Shown piece after piece: positions 50,430 through 59,256 of a stretch of DNA of 64,000 nt. The DNA lies in NCBI GenBank assembly GCA_017516485.1, contig JAFXCH010000028.1, forward strand, positions 1-64,000. The letters run 5' to 3'. The notes beneath the pieces are model-generated. The model was not told where the DNA came from and ran no database searches. It saw only the letters and a list, made by a program, of their open reading frames with translations. Numbering within the stretch: position 1 is the first letter of the stretch; every line of letters starts with the position of its first letter. The position numbers and the translations under genes are program-made. This DNA comes from Clostridia bacterium. GTDB lineage: Bacteria; Bacillota; Clostridia; Oscillospirales; Acutalibacteraceae.

Positions 50430-52622
50430 ATGAAAAATATTTCAAAAGCAGAATGGATAAAAAGCCCTAAGATTTCAAAGGAATGTGAAATAGCTTACTC
50501 AAAGGGCTTTGAGGCTAAGGAAGGGCTTGTCAGTGCAAGCCTTGAAATAACCTCTCACGGTGTTTATGTTGCACGCATCAACGGTAAGCGTGTAGGCGAT
50601 CAGGTTATGACACCGGGCTGGACTGCTTATTCAAGACGCCTTCAGGTTGAGACCTACAATGTTACGGATATGATTAAGCAGAGCAATACAATAGCTGTCG
50701 GTGTTGGCCCCGGCTGGAAGGGCAGAAACCATACCTCTAACGAAAGAGGCGCCGAGTATTTTCTCGGCGTGCGTGAAACAGCACTTCTTTGTGCTCTAAC
50801 TCTCGATTATGCCGACGGTACAAGTGAGGTTATAGTTACCGATGAATCGTGGATGACTGAGTTTGGCAAGAATGTTTATTCCGACCTCTATAACGGCTAT
50901 AAGTACGACCCCGGTTATGTTGACCCGAATCCGATGAATGCGATAGTTGTACCGTTGAATGTCGGCAAAAAGAATCTTATTGACCGTGACGGTGAAAAAA
51001 TCATCGAACAGGAAAGACTTGAAGCAAAAGAGATTATTATCACACCCAAGGGTGAGACCGTTATTGATTTCGGTCAGAATATGACAGGCTATGTTGAGTT
51101 TAAGGTCAAGGGTAATAAGGGCGAAACCGTTACTATAGAGCACGGTGAGGTGCTTGATGCCCAAGGCAACTTCTACCGTGACAATCTTCGCAGTGCAAAG
51201 GCTAAGGCAGAGTTTGTATGTGACGGTGAGGAGCATATACATAAGCCCGACCATACCTTCTTCGGCTTCCGCTATATCCGCCTTACAGGCTGGAGTGATG
51301 AGATAAAGAAAGAGAATTTCACAGCAATTGTTGTTCATTCCGATATAAAGCGTACGGGCCATTTTGAGTGCTCGGATGCAAGACTCAATAAGCTTTACTC
51401 AAATATTATCTGGGGTCAGAAGGGTAACTACCTCGATATTCCGACCGATTGTCCTCAGCGTGACGAACGTCTCGGCTGGACGGGTGATGCCCAGGTGTTT
51501 ATAAAAGCTGCCGCTTACAACTTTGATGTCGAGCGCTTTTTCCTCAAGTGGCTTGCCGATCTTCGTGCAGATCAGCGTGATTGGGGTGCAGTGCCGCACG
51601 TTATTCCCGATGTATTTGGCTGTGACGATAATACATCCGCAGCCTGGGCAGATGCTGCAACCGTTTGTCCGTGGCAGATTTATCTCTCCTACGGCAATAA
51701 AGAGCTTATTGAAACCTCTCTCGATTCTATGAAGAGTTATATCGAGTTTATTGAGGAGCACAGCCGTAACGGTATCTGGTGTCAAAGCTGGCACTTCGGC
51801 GATTGGCTCAATCTTGATGCAAGTGACGTCGGTAAGTGCGATATCGGTACAAATAAAGAACTTATCGCAACCGCTTACTATATTTACTCAAGCAATATCC
51901 TTATCAAGGCTATGAAGCTTTGCGGTGAAGATATGGCAGAGCAGGAGGCAAAGCGCGAGGCTTCAATTCTTGCTTTCAGACATGAGTTTATGTCAGACGG
52001 CAGAATCAAGCCTGAATATACTACACAGACAGCCTGTGTGCTGGCAGTTCATTTTGGTATCAGCGACAATATCGCAGAAACAGCAGCTCAGCTCAATGAG
52101 CTTGTAACCGAGTGCGGCCACCTCAAAACAGGCTTTGTAGGTACGCCTTATCTGCTTCATGCTCTTACCGACAATGGCTATGCCGAAACAGCCTACAGTC
52201 TTATTCTCCGTGAGGAGTATCCGTCGTGGCTCTTCTCCGTCAAGATGGGTGCTACTACCGTTTGGGAGCATTGGGACAGCCTTCGTGAGGACGGCTCAAT
52301 GTGGAGCACTGATATGAACTCGTTCAATCACTATGCCTACGGTGCTGTTGCAGACTGGATGTATGGCGATATGGCAGGTATCAACGTTGATGAAAATAAT
52401 CCTGCATATAAGAATATCATCTTTAAGCCCGTTACAGACAGCAGACTCGATTGGGTCAAGGCAAGCGTAGATACACGTATGGGTACGGTTGCAAGCGAGT
52501 GGAAGAAGGCAGACGGCAAGACTGTTTATATCTTCACAGTGCCTGAGGGAAGCACAGCTACAGCATATCTTCCCGACGGTGAGCATCAGCTTAAGTGCGG
52601 TGTAAACGAAATTATGTTCTGA
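50430..52622 (+). CDS. Glycoside hydrolase family 78 (alpha-L-rhamnosidase)
   Basis: 730 residues, somewhat shorter than the usual 850-950, with one N-terminal carbohydrate-binding-like domain (SHGVYVARINGKRVGDQVM). The central part has ETVIDFGQNMTGYVEF and THTFFGFRYIRL-like sequence (HTFFGFRYIRLTGW). The catalytic barrel shows DIPTDCPQRDERLGWTGDAQ, with the acid residues of GH78, and TTVWEHWDSL with the general base Glu. The end is a C-terminal beta-sandwich. No signal peptide. It follows the ABC-F gene after 15 bases and is probably co-transcribed. Cleaves rhamnose from plant glycans or flavonoid glycosides. Confidence 0.95.
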   Translation: MKNISKAEWIKSPKISKECEIAYSKGFEAKEGLVSASLEITSHGVYVARINGKRVGDQVMTPGWTAYSRRLQVETYNVTDMIKQSNTIAVGVGPGWKGRNHTSNERGAEYFLGVRETALLCALTLDYADGTSEVIVTDESWMTEFGKNVYSDLYNGYKYDPGYVDPNPMNAIVVPLNVGKKNLIDRDGEKIIEQERLEAKEIIITPKGETVIDFGQNMTGYVEFKVKGNKGETVTIEHGEVLDAQGNFYRDNLRSAKAKAEFVCDGEEHIHKPDHTFFGFRYIRLTGWSDEIKKENFTAIVVHSDIKRTGHFECSDARLNKLYSNIIWGQKGNYLDIPTDCPQRDERLGWTGDAQVFIKAAAYNFDVERFFLKWLADLRADQRDWGAVPHVIPDVFGCDDNTSAAWADAATVCPWQIYLSYGNKELIETSLDSMKSYIEFIEEHSRNGIWCQSWHFGDWLNLDASDVGKCDIGTNKELIATAYYIYSSNILIKAMKLCGEDMAEQEAKREASILAFRHEFMSDGRIKPEYTTQTACVLAVHFGISDNIAETAAQLNELVTECGHLKTGFVGTPYLLHALTDNGYAETAYSLILREEYPSWLFSVKMGATTVWEHWDSLREDGSMWSTDMNSFNHYAYGAVADWMYGDMAGINVDENNPAYKNIIFKPVTDSRLDWVKASVDTRMGTVASEWKKADGKTVYIFTVPEGSTATAYLPDGEHQLKCGVNEIMF

Positions 52623-52637
52623 TTTTGCCGAATTTTG

Positions 52638-52666
52638 TTGACAGCATAGTTTTTGTGTGATATATT
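52638..52666 (+). promoter_or_regulatory. Promoter of the lysine-riboswitch transcript
   Basis: TTGACA (52638-52643) and TATATT (52661-52666), 17-base spacer. Confidence 0.8.
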
Positions 52667-52684
52667 TTCTTTAAATTAAATACA

Positions 52685-52852
52685 GATAGAGGTTGCGGCT
52701 TTCATCAGTAGCTTTGCTTTGGTTAATCGGGTTTTTGCAAAGCGAAAGGGTAAGCTGCCGAAGTGAAAAAGTCTTTTCCCGCGTTACGGCTTTTTCGCTG
52801 GGCCGTAAGGACAATATCCTACGGACTGTCACAAATCTTGTGGAGTGCTATC
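52685..52852 (+). ncRNA. Lysine riboswitch (L box) aptamer
   Basis: The conserved elements of the LYS element are found in order: GATAGAGGTTGCGGC at the 5' end, TCATCAGTAGC, AAAGGGTAAGCTGCCGAAG, CGCTGGGCCGTAAGG, GGACTGTCAC, and TGTGGAGTGCTATC. GATAG and CTATC close the P1 helix. A terminator follows 17 bases later. Binding of lysine should favour termination and stop expression of the transporter. Confidence 0.93.
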
Positions 52853-52868
52853 ATATCATTTTGTCATT

Positions 52869-52911
52869 AAAACGACACGGCTGGTATTTGTGCTCGCCGT
52901 GTCGTTTTTTT
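52869..52911 (+). terminator. Riboswitch expression-platform terminator
   Basis: AAAACGACACGGC pairs perfectly with GCCGTGTCGTTTT (52896-52908), 14-base loop, T tract to 52911, upstream of the transporter ATG. Confidence 0.9.
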
Positions 52912-52938
52912 GTTATTAAAATTTTAGGAGTGACTATA

Positions 52939-54612
52939 ATGTCAAAGTCAAGAAAAATTCTTCTGGCTGTTGTTGCAGTAGCAATAGTCGGCCTGCTTGC
53001 TTTCGCATTTGTTTCAGACGGTGCACTTGCTACTGCTCCGTGTGTCGATTGCGGCGGTGCAGGTCTGGTTGAAGAAGTAGCTTGTGAAACCTGCGGCGGC
53101 GAAGGTAATGTCCGTGCTTCATGGTGGGCCCTCGTACCTCCCGTTATTGCTATCGGTCTTGCGCTGATTACCAAAGAGGTTTACAGCTCACTTTTCATCG
53201 GTATCCTTGCCGGTGCAATTCTCAGTGCCGATTTCAGCTTTACCGGTACAATGGATATCCTCACAAACGACGGCCTCATTTCCGCCGTTTCGGGTACAGC
53301 AGGTATCTTTGTATTCCTTGTTGTTCTCGGTGTTCTTGTTGCCCTTATTAATAAGTCCGGTGCTTCGGCAGCGTTTGGCAGATGGGCAGAAACACACATC
53401 AAGAGCCGCACAGGTGCAATGCTTGCTACCTTCGTTCTCGGTGTGCTTATTTTCATCGATGACTATTTCAACTGCCTTACAGTCGGCTCAGTTATGCGTC
53501 CTGTTACCGACAGTCAGAAAGTATCCAGAGCAAAACTCGCTTACCTTATCGATGCTACCGCAGCTCCCATCTGTATGATTGCTCCCATTTCTTCATGGGC
53601 TGCAGCAGTTGCTTCCTATGCTGAAGAGGGTCAGGGTCTGTCACTCTTTATCAAGGCTATTCCCTTCAACTTCTATTCACTTCTCACTCTCGTTTTTATC
53701 GTTGTAATTACACTTATGAAGTTTGATTACGGTCCGATGAGAATTCACGAGATTAATGCAAAGAAGAAAGGCGACCTTTACACAAGCGGCGAGAAGGCAG
53801 AGGCCGTTCAGGATTCGTACAATCCCAAGGGTAAGGTTATCGACCTTGTTCTTCCCGTTCTCGTTCTTATTGCAATCTGCATATTCGCTCTCCTTTACGT
53901 CGGCGGTATTTTTGACGGTCTGAACTTTATCGATGCTTTCGGTAACACAGATGCTACAGTTGGTCTTCCCTGGGGCAGTATCATTGCTCTCGTTATCACA
54001 ATCGCTTATCTTGCTCTTCGCAAGGTTGTTACAGTCAAAGAGGCTATGGAGTGCATTCCCAAGGGCTTCATCGCAATGGTTCCTGCAATTCTCATTCTCA
54101 CCTTTGCAACATCCCTTAAGAATATGACAGCTGTTCTCGGTGCACAGCCCTTCGTTAATGAAGTAATGGGTGGTGCAAGCGCATTTGCAAACTTCCTTCC
54201 CGCAATCATCTTCCTTGTTGCCTGCTTTATCTCCTTTGCAACAGGTACTTCATGGGGTACATTCGGTATCCTTATCCCGATCGTTACAATCATCTTCGAA
54301 GCAGGCAGTCCCCTCCAACTCGTTGCTATGTCAGCCTGCCTTGCAGGTTCTGTCTGCGGCGACCACTGCTCACCGATTTCCGATACAACTATCATGTCAT
54401 CAGCAGGCGGTCAGTGTAATCACCTCAACCACGTTTCAACTCAGCTTCCCTATGCGATTTCCGTTGCAGCTATCTCATTTGTAATGTATATCGTATCGGG
54501 CTTTGTTCCCAATGCATTTATCGTTCTTCCCGTAGGTATTGTTCTTACAGTCGGTTTCCTCTTTGTAATGAAGGCAATCACTGCAAAGAAATACGGTAAA
54601 GACAATATCTAA
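52939..54612 (+). CDS. lysW: NhaC-family transporter, predicted lysine transporter LysW
   Basis: 557 residues, start at the ATG behind TAGGAG. About 11-12 membrane segments of the NhaC-type Na+/H+ antiporter superfamily, with the family pieces IFIDDYFNCLTVGSVMRPV, APICMIAPISSWAA, SFATGTSWGTFG and GSVCGDHCSPISDTTIMSSAG. A lysine riboswitch controls it, and NhaC-superfamily proteins under LYS elements have been proposed as lysine transporters (LysW). Between the first and second membrane segments stands CVDCGGAGLVEEVACETCGG, two CxxCGGxG units like DnaJ-type zinc modules, which is not usual for NhaC proteins. The 3' end overlaps the convergent AGCS gene by four bases. Confidence 0.88.
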   Translation: MSKSRKILLAVVAVAIVGLLAFAFVSDGALATAPCVDCGGAGLVEEVACETCGGEGNVRASWWALVPPVIAIGLALITKEVYSSLFIGILAGAILSADFSFTGTMDILTNDGLISAVSGTAGIFVFLVVLGVLVALINKSGASAAFGRWAETHIKSRTGAMLATFVLGVLIFIDDYFNCLTVGSVMRPVTDSQKVSRAKLAYLIDATAAPICMIAPISSWAAAVASYAEEGQGLSLFIKAIPFNFYSLLTLVFIVVITLMKFDYGPMRIHEINAKKKGDLYTSGEKAEAVQDSYNPKGKVIDLVLPVLVLIAICIFALLYVGGIFDGLNFIDAFGNTDATVGLPWGSIIALVITIAYLALRKVVTVKEAMECIPKGFIAMVPAILILTFATSLKNMTAVLGAQPFVNEVMGGASAFANFLPAIIFLVACFISFATGTSWGTFGILIPIVTIIFEAGSPLQLVAMSACLAGSVCGDHCSPISDTTIMSSAGGQCNHLNHVSTQLPYAISVAAISFVMYIVSGFVPNAFIVLPVGIVLTVGFLFVMKAITAKKYGKDNI

Positions 54613-55949
54613 AGTTTATAAGTTTTTGCGGTGCAGTCGTTTATCGGCTGTACCGCTTTTTTTCTCAAAATTATCAGTGCGGCAAGGTTTGGCATTGCCA
54701 TAAGTGCGTTGAATATATCCGACAGTGCCCATACCGTTTCAAGCTTTGCTACGGCACCTGCAGTAACGCATATAAGATATATCACACGGTACTTTGTCAC
54801 AGCCTTTTCGCCAAATGCATATTCTGTCGCTTTTTCACCATAGTAAGCCCAACCGATTACTGTTGCAAATGCGAATATGCACAGCGAAGCGGACACGAAT
54901 TCCGACGAAAATCCGCCCACTACCGTGCCGAATGCGGCTGTGTTCATTTGCGTCGGTGAGAGCGGGGTTTCGGTACTCCACGCTCCGCTTGTAAGCAGTG
55001 CAAGTGCAGTCAGCGTGCACATAAGCACCGTGTCGGTAAATACCTCCGTTATTCCCCACATTCCCTGTGTTGCGCTGTCTCTTACGTCTGCGGCAGAGTG
55101 TACGATAGGTGAGGATCCGAGACCTGCTTCGTTTGAAAATACACCTCTTGCAATACCTGTTCTCATTGCTTTTGAAATGCTGTAACCCATACTGCCTGCA
55201 AGCATAGAATCGAGCCCGAAAGCACCTTTGAATATCATACCGATACTCTGCGGAATGTTTCTGCAGTTTTTTATTATCACGGCAAGTAAAGCAAAAATAA
55301 ACACAGCAGAAGCAAAAGGGATTATTTTTTCGGTTATTGATGCAATCCGTTTTACCCCGCCGAAAATTATCATCCCTGTAATTGCCGCAAGTCCGATCCC
55401 CACTGCAAGCGGTGCAACTTTCTCGTCAGTGCACAGTGCCGAGGCTATTGCGTTGGACTGTGTCATATTACCCATTCCGAGTGATGCAGCAATGCAGAAT
55501 ACCGAAAAAATGCAGGCGGGTTTACGGCTTGAGAATGCTTTTTCAATGTATGTCATCGAGCCGCCGAGCCATTCGTTTTGCTCGTTTTTTACTCTGTATT
55601 CAATGCCGAGTATATTTTCTGCACAGCAGGTCATTTCGCCGAGTATTGCGGATATAATCATCCAGAATACAGCACCGGGCCCGCCTGCATTAAGTGCTGC
55701 CGCAACACCTATTATGTTGCCCGTGCCCATACAAGCGGCAAGTGATGATGACAATGCTGCAAGCGGTGAAATGCCGTCGTGTGTTTTGTTTTTACCGACA
55801 TTTCCGAAGGTTGAACGAAATATAAGTAAAGGGTGCCGTAACTGAAAAAAATCTGTTTTAAAGCTGAAATATAAGCCTGTACCCATAAATGCGCAAAGGG
55901 TCAGCGGATTCCAGCAAAGCTGTTGAATACCAGAAACAAATTCCGACAT
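54609..55949 (-). CDS. Amino acid carrier, AGCS (sodium:alanine symporter) family
   Basis: 446 residues, about ten to eleven membrane segments. Family blocks: LSSSLAACMGTGNIIGVAAAL, GGPGAVFWMIISAILGEM, SNEAGLGSSPIVHSAA, and WAYYGEKATEYAFG. Imports alanine or glycine (or glutamine in some members) with Na+. The start is taken at the second candidate (MSEFVSGI); a GTG three codons earlier is possible. It is convergent with lysW; both carry amino acids but on opposite strands. Confidence 0.92.
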   Translation of the reverse strand: MSEFVSGIQQLCWNPLTLCAFMGTGLYFSFKTDFFQLRHPLLIFRSTFGNVGKNKTHDGISPLAALSSSLAACMGTGNIIGVAAALNAGGPGAVFWMIISAILGEMTCCAENILGIEYRVKNEQNEWLGGSMTYIEKAFSSRKPACIFSVFCIAASLGMGNMTQSNAIASALCTDEKVAPLAVGIGLAAITGMIIFGGVKRIASITEKIIPFASAVFIFALLAVIIKNCRNIPQSIGMIFKGAFGLDSMLAGSMGYSISKAMRTGIARGVFSNEAGLGSSPIVHSAADVRDSATQGMWGITEVFTDTVLMCTLTALALLTSGAWSTETPLSPTQMNTAAFGTVVGGFSSEFVSASLCIFAFATVIGWAYYGEKATEYAFGEKAVTKYRVIYLICVTAGAVAKLETVWALSDIFNALMAMPNLAALIILRKKAVQPINDCTAKTYKL

Positions 55950-55973
55950 AAAATTCACCCGTGAATAAAAAGT

Positions 55974-56002
55974 TTTACATTAATGCTGAGATATGGTATT
56001 AT
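55974..56002 (+). promoter_or_regulatory. Promoter of the CE15-like esterase
   Basis: TTTACA (55974-55979) and TATTAT (55997-56002), 17-base spacer. Confidence 0.6.
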
Positions 56003-56062
56003 ATGTGTGAAGCTGTGCTTTGTATGAAATTTTTATGTTGGTACATTAAGGAGCTGTTTCAA

Positions 56063-57217
56063 ATGAGAAGTTATGTAAACGAAGATACAATAAAGGTTAC
56101 CAAGCACGAGGTGCTCGGTAAATTGCCGGATCCGTTTAAGTTTGATGACGGCAGTTATGTCAAAACCCGCGAAGATTGGGCAAGACGCCGCAAAGAGATG
56201 TTTAAAGATGTTATCGAGCTTCAGTACGGTACAATGCCTCCTGAGCCCGAATTCCTTGAGCTTGAGAAACTCAGCGGTTGGGGCGGCGAAAATGAAAGCT
56301 ACCGCGTCACAACCGGTACGAGAGAGAAGCCCGTAACGTTTACTATGTACATAAAAGGTGCAAAGGAAGGCGAAAAACGCCCGGTTGTAATTGACGGCGA
56401 CCTCTGTTTTAACTATCCCTTTAATAAGGAGTTCATAAGCACTTTTAACGATAAGGGAATAGCTCTTGTGCTGTTCAACCGTACCGAGCTTGCGAATGAT
56501 GTTCAGCACGAGGGCAGGGGAAAGGGTCAGCTCTACAAAACATATCCCGAATATACCTTCGGTGCACTCGGTGCTTGGGCGTGGGGATATTCACGATGCG
56601 TTGATGCACTCGAGATTCTCGGTTATGCCGATATGAATTGCATCACATTTACCGGCCACTCCCGTGGCGGAAAAACTGCAGCACTTGCAGGTGCACTTGA
56701 CGAGCGTGCAGCAATAGTTAACCCTAACGAAACCTGTGCAGGCTCGTGTTCCTGCTACCGTGTTGTTATGGAAGCTGTAACCGAAAACGGTGAAGAAAGG
56801 CGTTGCGAGGAGCTTCGTGACATCTGGCATAATTTCCCGTTCTGGTTCGGTCCTGACCTTGGTGATTACGCAGAACGTGTAGACGAATTGCCGTTTGACT
56901 GCCATTTTTTAAAGGCTATGATTGCTCCGCGTGTGCTTTTTGTTTCGGAGGCTGCAAGTGATATCTGGGGCAATCCCATAGGCTCGTGGCACACTACTAT
57001 GGCAGCAAAAGAGGTGTATAAATTCCTTGGTGCAGAAGATAAGCTGCTGTGGTATTTCCGCAACGGCACACATTTTCACAGAATCGAAGATGTCGAGATG
57101 CTTACAAATGTAATTGAGCACTTCAGAGACGGTAAAGAATTGTATGACAACTATTCACGTATACCTTTCAAGCAGCCGGAACTTATTTTTGATTGGAAAT
57201 GCCCTGAAACTGTGTAA
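56063..57217 (+). CDS. Alpha/beta-hydrolase, carbohydrate esterase family 15-like
   Basis: 384 residues from the ATG behind AAGGAG. ITFTGHSRGGKTAALAGALD carries the nucleophile Ser in a Ser-Arg-x-Gly-Lys setting, characteristic of glucuronoyl esterases and related acetyl-xylan esterases; LVLFNRTELA and FGALGAWAWGYSRCVDALEI precede it as in CE15. The His is probably in RNGTHFHRIED and the acid in VSEAASDIWGNPIGS. No signal peptide, so an intracellular or de-esterifying role on imported oligosaccharides is likely. Confidence 0.8.
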   Translation: MRSYVNEDTIKVTKHEVLGKLPDPFKFDDGSYVKTREDWARRRKEMFKDVIELQYGTMPPEPEFLELEKLSGWGGENESYRVTTGTREKPVTFTMYIKGAKEGEKRPVVIDGDLCFNYPFNKEFISTFNDKGIALVLFNRTELANDVQHEGRGKGQLYKTYPEYTFGALGAWAWGYSRCVDALEILGYADMNCITFTGHSRGGKTAALAGALDERAAIVNPNETCAGSCSCYRVVMEAVTENGEERRCEELRDIWHNFPFWFGPDLGDYAERVDELPFDCHFLKAMIAPRVLFVSEAASDIWGNPIGSWHTTMAAKEVYKFLGAEDKLLWYFRNGTHFHRIEDVEMLTNVIEHFRDGKELYDNYSRIPFKQPELIFDWKCPETV

Positions 57218-57227
57218 TGTAAATGAA

Positions 57228-57319
57228 CTTTACAAATTCAGATTAATGCAACAAGAAATCGTGATATATCAAGGTTTAATCGGATTTTGCAGAGAAAAAA
57301 TAATCTGATTTTTGTAAAG
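57228..57319. repeat. Long inverted repeat after the esterase gene
   Basis: CTTTACAAATTCAGATTA (57228-57245) and TAATCTGATTTTTGTAAAG (57301-57319) are complementary with a one-base bulge and two mismatches, enclosing a 55-base loop. It starts 11 bases after the esterase stop. Likely a 3'-end structure; there is no clear T tract. Confidence 0.5.
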
Positions 57320-57361
57320 ATAATATACTTGACACACAACTTGAGAATGTGCATTTATCAA

Positions 57362-57398
57362 GGCTTAAGCAGATGAGTGATAAATATCTGCTTAAGCC
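57362..57398. terminator. Terminator-like hairpin upstream of paaK
   Basis: GGCTTAAGCAGAT pairs perfectly (13 bp) with ATCTGCTTAAGCC and is followed by CTGATTTTATTTT. A TTGACA at 57329 stands upstream, so it may end a short independent transcript or back up the esterase terminator. The remaining bases to 57480 are A+T-rich with no gene. Confidence 0.6.
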
Positions 57399-57484
57399 CT
57401 GATTTTATTTTAATTTACTATTTACATTGATTATTTAATTTGATATTATAATACTGATATACTATTCGGAAGGAAGACCAATTA

Positions 57485-58789
57485 ATGGAAAAACGTTATT
57501 TTCAGCCTGAGGCTGAGTGTGCTTCACGTGAGCAAATCAGAGCTTGGCAGTCCGAAAGGCTTGTTGCTCAGGTAAAGCGCGTTTATGAAAACGTTCCGTA
57601 CTACAGAAATCTTATGATAGATAAGGGCGTTGAGCCCGGTGATATACAGAGTGCAGACGATCTCTATAAGCTTCCGTTTATTACCAAGGATGACCTTCGT
57701 GAGGCATATCCTTTCGGTTTGCTCGGTGCTCCGCTTGAAGATTGTGTGCGTATTCACTCTACCAGCGGCACAACGGGTAAACGTGTAGTTGCTTTCTATA
57801 CCCAGAGTGATATCGACCTTTGGGATCAGTGCTGCGCACGTGCTCTTGTTGCAGCAGGTGCAGATAAGTCCGATATTGTTCAGGTTGCTTACGGATACGG
57901 CCTCTTTACAGGCGGATTCGGTCTCAACGGCGGCTCTCACAAGGTAGGCTGTCTCACTATCCCGATGTCCTCAGGCAATACCGACAGACAGATTGAGTTT
58001 ATGTGCGACCTCGGTACAACAATTCTCTGCTGCACACCGTCTTACGCATCATACCTTGCCGAAACAATTACCGAAAGAGGCCTTAGAGATAAAATTAAGC
58101 TTAAGGCAGGTATCTTCGGTGCTGAGGCATGGACTGAAGAGATGCGCCACGATATTGAGAATACACTCGGTATCAAAGCACTTGATATATACGGCCTGAC
58201 AGAAATTACCGGTCCCGGTGTTGCCTACGAGTGCCTTGCACAGCACGGTATGCACATCAATGAAGACCATTTTATTGCCGAAATCATCAACCCGAAAACC
58301 GGTGAAGTGCTTCCTTACGGTGAAAAAGGCGAGCTTGTATTTACATGCATCACTAAGCAGGGTTTCCCGATGCTCCGTTACCGTACGAAGGATATCTGCG
58401 TGCTCAATGCAGAGCCTTGTGAGTGTGGAAGAACTTTCCTCAGAATGAGTAAGCCTATGGGCAGAAGTGACGATATGCTTATCGTAAAGGGTGTCAACGT
58501 ATTCCCGTCACAGATTGAAACGGTGCTTCTCAATAAGGGCTATCCCGCAAACTATCAGATTATTGTCAGCCGTGAGAAGCACAGCGATATTCTCGAGGTC
58601 AATGTTGAAATGACCCCCGAAATGTTCTCTGATTCACTTCGTGAAATCTCTTCAAGAGAGAAAGAGCTTGTTGAAGCTCTCAAGATAATGCTCGGCATTT
58701 ATGCAAAGGTCCGCCTTGTTGAGCCCAAGTCAATTGCAAGAAGTGAGGGCAAGGCAGTACGAATTATAGACAAACGTAACCTTTATTAA
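57485..58789 (+). CDS. paaK: Phenylacetate-CoA ligase
   Basis: 434 residues, normal for PaaK. Adenylation-domain motifs: HSTSGTTGKRVV (P-loop-like), LDIYGLTEITGPG, MLRYRTKDICVL, and GRSDDMLIVKGVNVFPSQIE in the C-terminal lid. In anaerobes these ligases often serve aryl-acid activation after keto-acid oxidoreductases. The tandem ACT-domain gene follows after 14 bases, a conserved pairing in Clostridia. Ribosome site GGAAGG. Confidence 0.95.
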   Translation: MEKRYFQPEAECASREQIRAWQSERLVAQVKRVYENVPYYRNLMIDKGVEPGDIQSADDLYKLPFITKDDLREAYPFGLLGAPLEDCVRIHSTSGTTGKRVVAFYTQSDIDLWDQCCARALVAAGADKSDIVQVAYGYGLFTGGFGLNGGSHKVGCLTIPMSSGNTDRQIEFMCDLGTTILCCTPSYASYLAETITERGLRDKIKLKAGIFGAEAWTEEMRHDIENTLGIKALDIYGLTEITGPGVAYECLAQHGMHINEDHFIAEIINPKTGEVLPYGEKGELVFTCITKQGFPMLRYRTKDICVLNAEPCECGRTFLRMSKPMGRSDDMLIVKGVNVFPSQIETVLLNKGYPANYQIIVSREKHSDILEVNVEMTPEMFSDSLREISSREKELVEALKIMLGIYAKVRLVEPKSIARSEGKAVRIIDKRNLY

Positions 58790-58803
58790 GGAGGGTATTA
58801 GTT

Positions 58804-59229
58804 ATGTCAATAAAACAGATTTCAGCTTTTGTTGAAAATAAACCAGGTCAGCTTGCAAAGTTTACCGATGTTCTTACACAGCACGGTATTGATATGCGTG
58901 CTTTATCACTTGCTGAAACAGAGGATTTCGGCATTGTAAGAGTTATTACAGACGATTCTTACAAAACTGCTTGTGTCCTCAAAGAAGCAGGCTATATTTT
59001 CTCTATTACTCCGGTTATCGCTGTTGAAATTCCCGATATTCCGGGCGGCCTTAACAAGGTGCTTCACCTGCTTAATGACAAAGGTGTCAATATCGAGTAC
59101 ACCTATGCTTTCACTGCGAGAAAGCAGGATACGGCTTATATGATTTTCCGTGTAACCGATAATGAGGCTGCTGCTGAAATTCTGAAGGATAACGGAATAT
59201 GTATGTTTGACCTTGAAGATATCGACTGA
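58804..59229 (+). CDS. Tandem ACT-domain amino-acid-binding protein
   Basis: 141 residues with two ACT domains (about 1-68: QISAFVENKPGQLAKFTDVL; 69-141: EIPDIPGGLNKVLHLLNDKGV). No catalytic domain. Likely a small-molecule sensor, probably for an aromatic or branched amino acid, partnered with PaaK. Strong ribosome site AAGGAGGG. Confidence 0.9.
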   Translation: MSIKQISAFVENKPGQLAKFTDVLTQHGIDMRALSLAETEDFGIVRVITDDSYKTACVLKEAGYIFSITPVIAVEIPDIPGGLNKVLHLLNDKGVNIEYTYAFTARKQDTAYMIFRVTDNEAAAEILKDNGICMFDLEDID

Positions 59230-59256
59230 TTAACTGTATTACTAAGGAGCAATACT

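Noticed and set aside
52693..52938. Long N-terminal extension of the NhaC-family protein in the same frame
   Set aside because: The extension is the translation of the lysine riboswitch and terminator; the ATG at 52939 has its own ribosome site and starts a normal N-terminus.
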